A DNA stretch of 16,626 nt from Zopfochytrium polystomum (lineage: Eukaryota; Chytridiomycota; Chytridiomycetes; Chytridiales; Chytridiaceae). This document shows positions 1 through 8,372 of this stretch, piece after piece. The position numbers and the translations under genes are program-made. Every line of letters starts with the position of its first letter. Positions within the stretch are counted from its first letter, which is position 1. The stretch spans positions 1 through 16,626 of the forward strand of contig JAIVFJ010000650.1 in NCBI GenBank assembly GCA_025765615.1. Reading direction: 5' to 3'. A model generated the notes under the pieces. It was not told where the DNA came from, ran no database searches, and was given only the letters and a program-made list of their open reading frames with translations.

Positions 1-735
1 TTATTGGCATCAAGTCTACTTTCATTTGTTCTGGAGGAAATCAAATCTACAACCTGATATCAATATAGATAGCCAGGTAAATAGCCAGGTAAATAGCCAC
101 TGGACCAAGCCATACAACACCAATATGGGACCAAATATCACTATATTCTATTGATTTAGATCCTTAGAATGACCGCAATACAACCAGCAAACAAAACTTG
201 TGGTTTGCCAGTTGCTGGCTGCCAGTGTGAGGATCTGTATTGCAGCAGTGGCGTTTGGTGCCTGCTAGGGTTGTAGATGCAACCCAAAAGCTTTGGGTGG
301 CCTATGACATTTCTAATCTCATGGGTCAGTAGTTAGCTGGGGTTTTACAAGCGCTCCCTGAGATAATTATTGACAATTACCAACATAGTAGGCCACCAAC
401 ATAGTGGCCCACCACCACGAAAATTCTAATTTTAAACTTTCCCATATTTTATCCTGCATAACAGCAAACCTTTGTCCTGTCCTCTGCATCATAAAAGAGC
501 TCCTTGTGTTCTTTATGCTGACTGGGCCACAGCATAGAGGACACACCCCTTTTCTTTCCTGTTTACTTTTTGTTGCTTTGGTTGATGTCGCTCCCTTTTA
601 CCATTCTTCAATCCCCTTTCTGTGCAATGACATGTGGCCTCCCAGAGCTTCAAATTTCATCCATCATCAATTTTGAGGAAAACTCTTCAAATTTGAGAGA
701 GGTGTTGCTGAATGTGTAGCTGTCGCCTTACAAAT
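1..735. other. non-coding stretch, small local repeats
   Basis: No gene recognised. A 12-bp unit (atagccaggtaa) occurs twice plus a third partial copy at about 68-105. A palindrome, acccaaa-agc-tttgggt, lies near 281-299. A short direct repeat with 'caacatagt' lies at 380-405. The only open frame of note (404-676) has no recognisable protein features. Confidence 0.5.
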
Positions 736-737
736 TG

Positions 738-836
738 TTCTTTTCTTTCCTTTTCTCCTTTTTTTTAATTCTTTTGTGTTGCTTCATTTTCTTGCTTTCC
801 TTCTTTCTTTCTTATTGTCTTTTCTTTTTCTCCTTG
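738..836. repeat. polypyrimidine tract
   Basis: About 100 bases made almost wholly of T and C on the plus strand, with CTTT/TTCC-type runs. The hydrophobic open frame across it is a by-product of the composition, not a membrane protein. Confidence 0.75.
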
Positions 837-2032
837 ACTGCTATAAACACTGCCACCCCTTCCACTATCCCCCTTTCTCTGTATCTATGTTCTATCTTAC
901 TTTCCTCAATAAAGCTCTCTCTCTCAGGGCCATCATATTGTTCTTTGTTTGTTGAGGTGGTTCTCCCTGGCCAGTGCGTTGTTGACCAAGGAGGGAGAAG
1001 ATGAGTCCTCTTAGGCCAGAACAACATTCCCCTTGGGCCAGTGTGTGAAGACCAAGCCTTGTGTGATGGCTGGTTCTGGGACAGTACTGGGACAAAAACA
1101 GGAAAAGCCAGACTTTATCTAGGCCAGGTTTCAGGTGGTATCCCAAGAATATTTCAACAGTCTGAAACCTTACCTGTGTGTACCCAAGCCCGGACTTGGC
1201 ACAGACACAAATTTCTTGGTATGTTTCACCTCTCGATAGCAGACTCAATGTACAACCAAATAACAGCTTTGTTGTGCAGCTGCTTGGATTGCACTTGAAC
1301 TCCCTCTGCCGCCACCCTCAGCGCCTTACCTGTACCTGCAGATTGCCGATGAGCGGCAGCTGGCTCCTGGTCCATCCTGAAGTAAGGGCTCAGCGGTTTG
1401 ACCAAACTGGTGCTTTATCCGACTGGTTTTAGGCCAGCACAGTGCTTAAAACAATGTAAAATTTCACCCAGTGGCATATATTGCTTGAAAGTGTCATGTG
1501 CTTTGCTTTCACTGGAATATTTCAGGGCAGAACAATGCAAGTCAGAAGTCTGGTTAAGCAAACCGCCAAGCCTTATCCTGAAGCAACTCTGGGTATCAGC
1601 AAGACGCTGTGCCAGACGCTGTGCATGTGCAAGCACCTTGGAGGTGCCTGCCCATACAGCTACACGTAAGCCCACACCCATAGCTGCACCTGCGCCTACA
1701 TGTACTCCCTTGAAGATCTGTCAACTCAATCAAGTTCTGTGACTTGACCCACCTTGTTGACAGAGGCCACAAATGTTTGACTCTGATGACGAGAGCTTGG
1801 GCTGGCATGCCTGTGCTTCCGTTATGGTTGACACTACTTTGGGCCCAATGGCATCCACCCCTACCGCCAGTGCTGGTTCCAGCACCTGGGAAAAACAACT
1901 CACAGAATGCCTGGCTCTTTGGACCTTTCAGGTCCCCATTGGTCCCCTGGCTCCACAAACTCTGCTATGGCAATCATGCATGGGACCAGCCAGCACTTTG
2001 GGGACCTTTCATGCCTGAGACAGTGGGATATC
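837..2032. other. non-coding stretch
   Basis: No gene or RNA recognised on either strand. A 12-bp direct repeat (agacgctgtgcc, then agacgctgtgca) lies at about 1602-1625. Overlapping short frames in several phases show no family features. CpG is sparse. Confidence 0.45.
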
Positions 2033-2104
2033 GGGGGATTCTGGGGATTGAACCTGGGACCTCCTGCACCCAAAGCAGAAATCATACCACTAGACGAAAT
2101 CCCC
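2033..2104 (-). tRNA. tRNA-Pro(TGG), damaged T-stem
   Basis: This folds as a 72-nt tRNA. The acceptor stem has 7 of 7 pairs (GGGGATT with AATCCCC), the D-arm has the Pro-type GTCTAGTGGTATGAT, and the anticodon stem is TCTGC/GCAGG around loop TTTGGGT (anticodon TGG at 2070-2072, reads CCA). The T-loop is TTCAATC. The T-stem reads CCAGG against CCCAG, which leaves two adjacent mismatches, whereas the broken Pro copy at 10649-10712 keeps a perfect CTGGG/CCCAG stem. So this may be a decaying copy. No run of four T lies just downstream on its strand. Identity is secure; function is not. Confidence 0.75.
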
Positions 2105-2479
2105 TGCCAGTGTTTCCGCAAAACAGAGAGTTGACGTCACGCCACCACTGACATTTCTGTCTGACCGTATGGCTCAAGTCGATACAGCATTGGTTAGCTT
2201 GTGCCCCAGTGCGCCAAAGGTCTCACTGGCACCCCCCTTAACTGTGCTGTCAGGCAGACTTGGACTTGTCATCTCTTCAGCGAAACTTTGCCATACTCAA
2301 ACTTTTGCAGCAAGTCTCAAAAGTGGGCAAGGTCAGCTGGCCCACCTGCAAGATTTTTATTCAGACGTCGGACCCAGCTTGGCCCTGACTCCCAAACCCC
2401 AGAGGCTCACAAAATCTGAAAACAAATAAATGAAAATTAAAATAAAGTGAAGTAACGAGGCTGCCAGTCAGCCCGCTTT
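2105..2479. other. non-coding spacer
   Basis: Spacer between tRNA-Pro and tRNA-Ser(GCT). No gene recognised. It turns A-rich at 2414-2450, the closest candidate for a Pol III stop for the minus-strand Ser gene, about 40 nt beyond its 3' end. Confidence 0.4.
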
Positions 2480-2561
2480 CGTCCTGCACATGATTCGAAC
2501 CTGCGCTCCCAAAGGGAAATGCCTTAGCAGGGCACCGCGTTAACCACTCCGCCAACAGGAC
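2480..2561 (-). tRNA. tRNA-Ser(GCT)
   Basis: 82-nt type II tRNA. The acceptor GTCCTGT pairs with GCAGGAC (one G-U). The D-arm is of Ser type (GGCGGAGTGGTTAACGC). The anticodon loop CTGCTAA gives GCT (2526-2528), reading AGC/AGT. A long variable arm, TTTCCCTTTGGGAG, follows, as expected for Ser. The T-loop is TTCGAAT and the T-stem GCAGG/CATGT carries one G-A clash and one G-U. No intron. Probably a real gene with one damaged T-stem pair. Confidence 0.88.
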
Positions 2562-2788
2562 CCTCCACAAGTCCCTTTAGGCAAACAAGCGTGGTGCAAC
2601 TGGGTCTACCTGAAGCCTTTTTTTCATACACTACCCAACAGCAAGACAGCAAGATGCACGGCAACTGCAGTATTCAAGCATGAGCTTGGCTGGAAGTATG
2701 CATACTTAAAGCTGCTTTTGACTTGGCGCATGCAAAATCCTAGTGCTATTGCTGCAACTGAAGACATCCAAGTATCTCCAGCAGTCCA

Positions 2789-2861
2789 CGAGCATAGCAG
2801 GACTCAAATCTGCAATCTTTCGATCCGAAGTTGAACGCAGTAACCATTTTGCCATATGCCC
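2789..2861 (-). tRNA. tRNA-Arg(TCG), probably decayed
   Basis: 73-nt cloverleaf. The acceptor GGGCATA pairs with TATGCTC (one G-U). The anticodon arm is TTCAA-CTTCGGA-TCGAA, so the anticodon is TCG (2826-2828), reading CGA. The T-arm is GCAGA-TTTGAGT-CCTGC. Two stem pairs are broken (A30-C40 and A53-C61), and the T-loop has TTT where TTC is expected. Each defect is what a C-to-T or G-to-A change would leave, two of them at CpG sites in the usual Arg sequence. Identity is clear; it may be a pseudogene. Confidence 0.8.
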
Positions 2862-3640
2862 ACACCAAACCTCTGAAAGACTGTCAACTTTTCTCCCCTG
2901 CTTGTTTCCTGTTTTTTTTTTTTTTTTTGGTTGGTGTGTTCTGTCTTTTCATTTCACTCCCCTCCCCCTTACCGTTCTGCTGGTGGCTAGTGTTCAAGAG
3001 GACCAATGGCAAGGGGATTAACAGCATGAAGGTGCAACAATCAGGATCCTGCCAATCAAACTGGACTCGACCAAAAGACTTTGCCCACCAATGCTGTCTG
3101 TTGTAACTTGTGCTTGCTGTCAGTTTGGAATTTAGATAGCTAAAGGAAGGATAATGGTCAGTTGGAATTGGCAGGCCAAGTATCCCACCCCAGCAACCCA
3201 AGTGATTGCATTGCAAGTTTGCACTTTTTTTTTGCACGAGGAGAACCTTTTTTCAATCAATGTGGCAAAAGTTGCACATGCTGCACAGCGCAACTTTGCA
3301 TGGGGTAAAGTGCCTGTCTTGGTCAGGCTTCCACAGTCCAACCCCCCACATCATGCTGGATTCGCAACCTGACTGAAGTTTTTTGTTTATCTCTTTTTTT
3401 TTCTGCTCAGTCTGTCTGCCAGGAACCAGACATTAGAATAACGAAATTTGCAATCTTTCGGCTGAACAAGCCTAAAAGCAAACACACAACAGAAAGTTGA
3501 AGCTTTTTTCCAGCTTGTTCAAACAAATGCAAATTGCTGGTTTCGGCAATGAACCCATTGGCTTGTTGGTTTGGCCACTTGGACCATCAAATGACATCAG
3601 TCAGCCAATGAAATTTGACAAGGCCCAACACACACACACA
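2862..3640. other. non-coding stretch with T17 tract
   Basis: No gene recognised. A run of 17 T lies at 2912-2928, shorter T-runs at about 3222-3231 and 3392-3401, and a short CA repeat at 3628-3640. Frames crossing these runs are low complexity. Confidence 0.45.
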
Positions 3641-3686
3641 CTGATCACCTGTGCTGCACCACAGGTGGTGCAGCACAGGTCATCAG
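3641..3686. repeat. 22-bp near-perfect inverted repeat (hairpin)
   Basis: The left arm starting ctgatcacctgtgctg (3641-3662) is complementary to 3665-3686 at 21 of 22 positions, with only AG between the arms. The inner 16 pairs are perfect. It lies 22 bp beyond the 3' end of the minus-strand tRNA-Val(CAC). There is no T-run after it, so it is not a simple Pol III stop. It would form a cruciform in DNA or a very stable RNA hairpin. Confidence 0.9.
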
Positions 3687-3707
3687 GAGTTGCACTCCCT
3701 TCCTGCA

Positions 3708-3781
3708 TGGTTTCACCGAGGTTCGAACTCGGGACCTCCTGTGTGTGAGACAGATGTGATAACCAACTACACCATGAAACC
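3708..3781 (-). tRNA. tRNA-Val(CAC)
   Basis: Complete 74-nt tRNA with every stem paired. Acceptor GGTTTCA/TGAAACC, anticodon arm TCTGT-CTCACAC-ACAGG (anticodon CAC at 3745-3747, reads GTG), T-arm CCGAG-TTCGAAC-CTCGG, discriminator A. A-box (TGGTGTAGTTGG) and B-box (GTTCGAAC) promoters are intact. No intron, and no T4 run close downstream on its strand. The body differs from the Val(AAC) genes at 9643 and 11624 in acceptor and T-stem, so it is a separate isoacceptor gene, not a recent copy. Confidence 0.95.
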
Positions 3782-4022
3782 ACATGACTGGACTTGTCAA
3801 AAATATTATAGCAATATGCACTTGCTTGCCAGAAATCGTTTGGACATTTGTTGAAAGGGTGAATGAAGTGTAGGCTGGAGTTGGCCTGGGTTGAGCCACG
3901 CTCACTGCCATGAAACTTTCACTGCTTCACATTTTTGTTCATTTCCACTGGACTGATTGTCTGTTGTTGTGAAACCAGAATTTTTTGGGCACTGATGTGC
4001 GCTTCTGTGCCTGAGTGTGTAA

Positions 4023-4096
4023 GGTCACATGGTGCAGTTGGTTATCACGTCTGTCTACCACACAGACGGTCTCCAGTTCGAGTCTGGATGTGACCA
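4023..4096 (+). tRNA. tRNA-Val body with Gly anticodon ACC
   Basis: 74-nt tRNA with all stems paired: GGTCACA/TGTGACC, TCTGT-CTACCAC-ACAGA, TCCAG-TTCGAGT-CTGGA, discriminator A. The anticodon at 4057-4059 is ACC, which reads the Gly codon GGT. Over 74 nt it differs from the Val(AAC) gene at 9643-9716 at only two sites: T13 to C (4035) and the middle anticodon base A35 to C (4058). Flanks are unrelated to either Val(AAC) copy. A TTTT run 18 nt downstream (4114-4117) could end Pol III transcription. A35 is a known valyl-tRNA synthetase identity base and Gly anticodon ACC is normally absent in eukaryotes, so this is either a mutant pseudogene or an odd decoding tRNA. Confidence 0.88.
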
Positions 4097-4522
4097 CAGA
4101 CTGCGTGGATGAGTTTTAAAATCGAATTAGTGCACTTGTTGTTCTCACCAAAAATGTCTGTCTGGCATTGAACTGACATAATCGTAAGCAAGAGAGCCCA
4201 GACAGACGGCCAGATTGCACCCACATTGAAAAAAAAAGGTAAAAGATTCATTGAGAAAGACAAAAATGCCTATAAGAAAAAAAAAAAAAAGAACATAGGA
4301 GGAAGAAAACTTCAGGAACGATATCAAAAAGGGAAGAGTGTTGATTCCTTGATAATTAAAACAGGAAAACTTTGGGGACAGGGCCAAGACTTGCATCAGT
4401 CTGGAAATTATGTTGTTTCTTTCTTTCCAACCAACGCACATCTGCTTGGGCAGGACATTCTCTGATGCAACGACAATATGATATCTACTCAATTACTGTT
4501 CAATTGGGCACAAATTTGTTAA
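4097..4522. other. non-coding, A-rich spacer
   Basis: No gene recognised. Purine-rich, with a run of about 14 A near 4278-4291. The Lys-rich and Phe-rich frames here come from this composition. Confidence 0.4.
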
Positions 4523-4602
4523 GTGTTGAGATTTGAGCCAAGGAAACCAACTTCCTGTCGACGGTGGCCTTGTCGGCGCCGCTGATGCAACTTACACTAA
4601 GG
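4523..4602. repeat. dispersed structured element, copy 1
   Basis: Starts GTGTTGAGATTTGAGCC and ends CTTACACTAAGG. It shares this layout with copy 2 at 5574-5654 and its start with 12331-12347. A hairpin AGGAA-accaac-TTCCT sits in the middle. On the minus strand a tRNA B-box-like GGCTCAAATC and an A-box-like TTGCATCAGCGGC are spaced about as in a type II tRNA, but no acceptor stem pairs. Best read as a tRNA-like or SINE-like repeat; origin unproven. Confidence 0.55.
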
Positions 4603-5330
4603 AAAGCAGCAGTTTGCCAGATTCCAATGTCTGGGAAAGGAAGAAGTCCTGCTGGTCATTGAGTCTGGAAAGTTAAACTAAGCCTGAAATCTTCATTATT
4701 AGCCCCCTGGCAGTCTCTAATTTGCATCAGAAACTGTTCAAGTCAGTCCCAAACAGCCCAGCATGGGCATTTTAGGTAGGCTCTTTTGCAAAAATTTTTT
4801 GGTCAATCACTTTTGCTTGGTCCATCTGTAAACAATCTACTCTGAGTGAGTGAGTGGAAGGAGTGAATGGAGTGAAGATGTGTGTTTGTGGGTGGTCCTT
4901 CTCCCCAACTTGGAGAGAAAGAGAAAAAAAAACTCTGTTATGAATTATTGATACATGATGATGATATACACGCTGTAATAGTTGCCCAGCCAGGTTGTCG
5001 GCATGGACACCCTTAGCAACGTTGAATCAATTACGTGATGTTATCATTCCACTAGTTCCTCTGAATTGGATTTTTTCAGGATTATATCAGGAAATGGACC
5101 CTTTTGACCTAACCTAACTGAGCCCCCAAGCTTTAAACTACACACCTTTGTTGTTGTCTGCATGACCATTCTTGGCATTCGACGTATGTCCAGCTGCACA
5201 GCCATTTGGTATGGCCCATGCCCTCCCCCTTACCTTATCTTGGACTGCCTTCAGACACTGAGTATTGTCACTGGTGCTTGCACAAGAACAGTACAAGTCG
5301 GACAACCAGTTTGCAACCCATATGCAAGCT
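4603..5330. other. non-coding spacer
   Basis: No gene recognised. A GAGT-rich patch lies at 4843-4876. The segment at 4657-4696 resembles the tail of element copy 2 (5644-5685), so copy 1 may have been split by about 60 bp of inserted DNA. Confidence 0.4.
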
Positions 5331-5421
5331 CCGACCATAGCTCAGTTGGAAGAGCGCATGACTGTAATGGATTCTGCCTGGTGCCATCATGAGGTCCCCA
5401 GTTCGAACCTGGGTGGTCGGA
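5331..5421 (+). tRNA. tRNA-Tyr(GTA) with 18-nt intron
   Basis: The acceptor CCGACCA pairs with TGGTCGG, with discriminator A and the C1-G72 pair typical of eukaryotic Tyr. The D-arm GCTC-AGTTGGAA-GAGC is perfect. The anticodon stem CATGA (5357-5361) pairs with TCATG (5387-5391) around CTGTAA, an 18-nt intron at 5368-5385, then A38. The anticodon is GTA (5364-5366), reading TAC/TAT. T-arm CCCAG-TTCGAAC-CTGGG. An intron one base 3' of the anticodon is general for eukaryotic nuclear tRNA-Tyr and needs the tRNA splicing endonuclease. This is the best evidence that these are nuclear, not organelle, tRNAs. Confidence 0.95.
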
Positions 5422-5573
5422 TGACCTATACTCAGCCCTGAATGCTCATTTGTTCATTCCAAGCTCCTGCAACCGATATGCACTCCACGTGTGACACAAT
5501 TTGCGTGGTGGTGCCAACTGCTGATAATCTCTTCTTTTGCACCAGAAAGCAGTCCCCATCCTTGTCTGTGGTT
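5422..5573. other. spacer before element copy 2
   Basis: No gene recognised. The last 35 bp resemble the sequence just before 12331 (agaaa-cagt, a CCCC-rich patch, then gtgttgag), suggesting that the dispersed element extends leftward. Confidence 0.35.
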
Positions 5574-5654
5574 GTGTTGAGATTTGAGCCTAGGAAGCCA
5601 GCTTCCTATGTCAACGGCAGCCTCGTCGCTGGCACTGATGCGACTTACACTAAG
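5574..5654. repeat. dispersed structured element, copy 2
   Basis: Same order of blocks as copy 1 (4523-4602). Hairpins: TAGGAAG-ccag-CTTCCTA near 5591-5608 and GTCGC-tggcactgat-GCGAC near 5625-5644. The second hairpin is damaged in copy 1 while the first is kept with a changed loop. The minus strand again shows A-box-like and B-box-like motifs. GTTGA at the left also pairs with TCAAC at 5611-5615. Confidence 0.55.
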
Positions 5655-5784
5655 TCGGGTAAGCTGAAAGGCCTAATCTGAATCCAACAAAAAGGGTTAA
5701 GTCAGCGGTGATTATAGCTTAGCTTTCCTAAGCTTCGCCAGCAAGGACAATTTGATTAGAATCACACTCAATGGGTTCAGAGAA
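5655..5784. other. spacer with small hairpin
   Basis: No gene. A perfect 7-bp hairpin, agcttag-ctttc-ctaagct, lies near 5716-5734. Confidence 0.35.
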
Positions 5785-5888
5785 ATGTTGAACTGGGGCA
5801 GTTCACAGCTACCCTAGTTCAGCTGACTTTTTTCTGAACCAATGTTGAACCAGGGCAGCTTACAGCAGCTCCAGGTCAGCTGACTTTT
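5785..5888. repeat. tandem duplication, 57-bp period
   Basis: Two adjacent diverged copies (5785-5832 and 5842-5888). Each runs from atgttgaac through a ggcag core to cagctgactttt. Confidence 0.75.
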
Positions 5889-5931
5889 GCCTCTGTGTGC
5901 AACACCATTTGTCTGCTGTGCAGAGATCTCT

Positions 5932-6185
5932 GTCCAGGCCTCTGGACACCCACTGGTTGATTTGAAATGCCCCTGATGATTTCAAGTCATCTTCCCTCTG
6001 TGGGAAGACTGGTCACTGCACACAGACCTCTGGACAGATGTTGGTTGATTTGAAATGCTTCTGAAGATTTCAAATCATTCTCCCTCTCTGTGGGGAGACC
6101 AGTTGCTTGCACACAGGGTTCCACACAGACCTTGGTTGATTTTGAAATGCTCTGAATATTTCAAATGCACCCTCCCTCTGAGGTA
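5932..6185. repeat. three tandem hairpin units, 87-91 bp period
   Basis: Units begin near 5938, 6026 and 6127. Each holds ggttgatttgaaatgc, a short spacer, then the inverse of that arm (atttcaaatc or variant) and a ccctctgtggg-type tail. The middle unit has a perfect 10-bp stem, GATTTGAAAT with ATTTCAAATC. The first unit is led by the palindrome TGTCCAG-gcct-CTGGACA (5932-5949). Confidence 0.75.
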
Positions 6186-6653
6186 AGGGGTTTGCAACAC
6201 CTCCCCAGAGCAAAGTCCTGTCTGAAGCAGTTTGCAACTTGTTCAGATAGGCAAAACAGAAAAACTGGTCAACCTCCCTGCAGGAGTATAAATTGGGCAG
6301 AGTTTTCTTACTGAAAAAAAAAAAAAAAAAAAAAAAAACTCTCACTCCAATTAGCCAGTCCCTATCTAAAACAAGCTGTTTTTGCCTACTTGCCCTTGGT
6401 CGCTTGCTACGCTCGCTCCCTTGTGCAAGTCCTCGATTCAAACCTCGGTTGTATCCTTTCTTTCTTTCTACCTCTTGATAACTTGCTTTGCTTCGCAGCC
6501 TCAACCCTTACAACTTCTTGCAACACCGTCTTCACTCCCTACGTCACCTTCTACACTGCAACTTGAACAGGTTGAACCTTCATGCCCAGCAGAAAGGCTT
6601 CAGCCTTGGCCACAGCTCAACTACTCTTACAACAACTGGGGCTTGGCACTGTT
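6186..6653. other. non-coding stretch with A25 tract
   Basis: No gene recognised. A run of 25 A lies at 6314-6338. A tRNA T-arm look-alike near 6430 fails to fold (see rejected items). Confidence 0.45.
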
Positions 6654-7165
6654 CTATGTTGCAATTGTTTCCCACTTTCCTGTTTCCTTCAAGTAGCTGA
6701 GGCCAGTTTCCTGTCATATAGAGAGGGCAGCCTCACCCAAACTAAGTCTCCACTCTCCTGTAAAGGCTGCAGTCTGCTTATCTCATTTAAATTGGTTCTT
6801 TTGTTGTACTAACTCTGCCAAAAAAATCTTAAAATCTCTATGTTGCAATTGTTTCCCACTTTTTGGTCTCCTTCAAGTAGCTGAGGCCAGATTCCTGTTG
6901 GAAACATAACTGGCGCTGGTCAGTGGTACTAGAAGTCAAAAGACTGCTAGTTTATTGATCCAGTTTCCTACCTTCACATTCTGCATCCAACTGTGACAAA
7001 ATTTGATGAGAGGATTGCAAACTGTTGCCCCAAAGACTCAGTGCCAATAGAGAGGGCAGCCTCACCCAAACTAAGTCTCCACTCTCCTGTAAAGGCTGCA
7101 GTCTGCTTATCTCAGATAAATTGGTTTCTTTGCAGTACTAACTCTGACAAAAAATCGTAAAATCT
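6654..7165. repeat. 184-bp tandem duplication, second copy interrupted
   Basis: Copy A is 6654-6837. Copy B starts directly after it: 6838-6898 matches 6654-6714, and 7047-7165 matches 6718-6837, with long identical runs. Copy B is split by 148 bp of unrelated sequence at 6899-7046. That insert holds a hairpin at 6933-6954 (CTAG-a-AGTC-AAAA-GACT-g-CTAG). Confidence 0.9.
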
Positions 7166-7634
7166 GGCCAAAGTTGGCATAAAATGGGCACTGAAATACC
7201 ACATTGTGTGCCTACAGTAAACCCAACAAATTTTTATGAAAAACTCAAGAAATATCCAAGATTATCTGAAATATCCAACAAGAAGCAGAAAATTAGGATA
7301 TACATATTTACCTTTTCCTGATACTTTCTCAATCAATTTCTTTGGATTTTGGACGCAATATGGAGTACTCAAATGCGTAATTTATGCCAATCTTGGCAGG
7401 ATTTTACAATTTTTTTTGGTGGAGTTAGTCAAAAGAAAAAAAAAAAAACCCCCCAATAGAGATAGATGGATGACAGCCTTACTCTCCCTGGGGCTGGAGG
7501 GGAAATCTTGCTCGATTGTCACACCAAACCAAATTGAATCCACACTTTGGGCTCCAGACATTCCCTGCACCAGCAGCGGTGCGGGAGTGGAACTGAGTAA
7601 CTCAAACACTGTCTTTAATTAATATACGGGCAAA
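7166..7634. other. non-coding spacer
   Basis: No gene recognised. An A-run followed by a C-run lies at about 7436-7455. The longest frame (7236-7622) has no recognisable domain and runs through the homopolymer. Confidence 0.4.
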
Positions 7635-7706
7635 TGACCCCTACGTGATTTGAACACGCAACCTTTCGATCTGGAGTCGAATGCTCTACCGTTGAGCTAA
7701 GGAGTC
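7635..7706 (-). tRNA. tRNA-Trp(CCA)
   Basis: 72-nt tRNA. Acceptor GACTCCT/AGGGGTC (one G-U), D-arm GCTC-AACGGTA-GAGC perfect, anticodon arm TTCGA-CTCCAGA-TCGAA perfect with anticodon CCA (7672-7674, reads TGG), T-arm GCGTG-TTCAAAT-CACGT (one G-U), discriminator A. No intron. Every arm fits a working nuclear Trp tRNA. No T4 run lies just downstream on its strand. Confidence 0.95.
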
Positions 7707-8300
7707 CACACAATGGCTGTTCCAAATCTGAAATATTACATTTTTGGCACACTCATGCCACACTCCATGGAAATCATGCGCAATGGATTGTCATGACTTG
7801 TCCACTGCCAGATATCCTGCATTCCATAAAACTCATCTTGGAAAGGATAAGGACTCACCCTGATCAATAAGACTCCATTTCCTATGCGATTCAATTTGAT
7901 TCAATCCTTTGACCTCAAAAATCTAATTTGGAAAAACAGTGGCACAGACTGGCACAATGGCACTGCAGGTTGCCCTCCTCAAGTTCTGGAAGGTTTGAAC
8001 ACTGCCTGGTCTGCCATTTTCAGACTGCTGAGGTTTGTGGCCTGCTAGACGCTCCATACAGTGCAAGGCCTGGGAAGCGAGGGTGATGGCAGACAACAGG
8101 CAGCAACAAACAGAACTCAGCTCTGTGGGCTAATAACATAATAGCATGAAATTGAGTTGCTGAAGAGAACAAAAAGAAGAAGAAAAGGAAGCTTTCTTCA
8201 TTTCCTTTTTTTTTATTTTATTTTTTTTTTCTTTGAAAGAGGATCTCATGTGTTGTTTTGTCCGCAAACATGGTCGTTACAGTTTTCTGCCGAAGGGCTT
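7707..8300. other. non-coding spacer
   Basis: No gene recognised. Ends in an A-rich patch (8165-8190) and a T-rich patch (8204-8231) before tRNA-Gln. Confidence 0.4.
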
Positions 8301-8372
8301 GGCTGCATAGTGTAGGGGTTATCACATCAGATTTTGATTCTGGGAACTCCAGTTCGAATCCGGGTGCGGCCT
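8301..8372 (+). tRNA. tRNA-Gln(TTG)
   Basis: 72-nt tRNA. Acceptor GGCTGCA/TGCGGCC (one G-U) and anticodon arm TCAGA-TTTTGAT-TCTGG with anticodon TTG (8334-8336), reading CAA. The T-loop TTCGAAT is intact. The T-stem TCCAG/CCGGG has one A-C clash where G-C is expected, again a G-to-A type change. No intron. Nearly intact; may still work. The open frame reading through it from 8258 is not a gene. Confidence 0.88.

Noticed and set aside
735..1004. Hydrophobic 89-residue open frame that looks like a membrane protein
   Set aside because: It reads through a polypyrimidine tract; Phe, Leu and Ser richness follows from T/C composition.
5932..6185. Possible CRISPR-like array
   Set aside because: Only three diverged units, the repeats are imperfect, spacers are not distinct, and the setting is eukaryotic.
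6410..6460. T-arm-like GATTCAAACC near 6430
   Set aside because: The flanking CCTCG blocks are direct repeats, not complementary, and no D-arm or acceptor stem was found on either strand.
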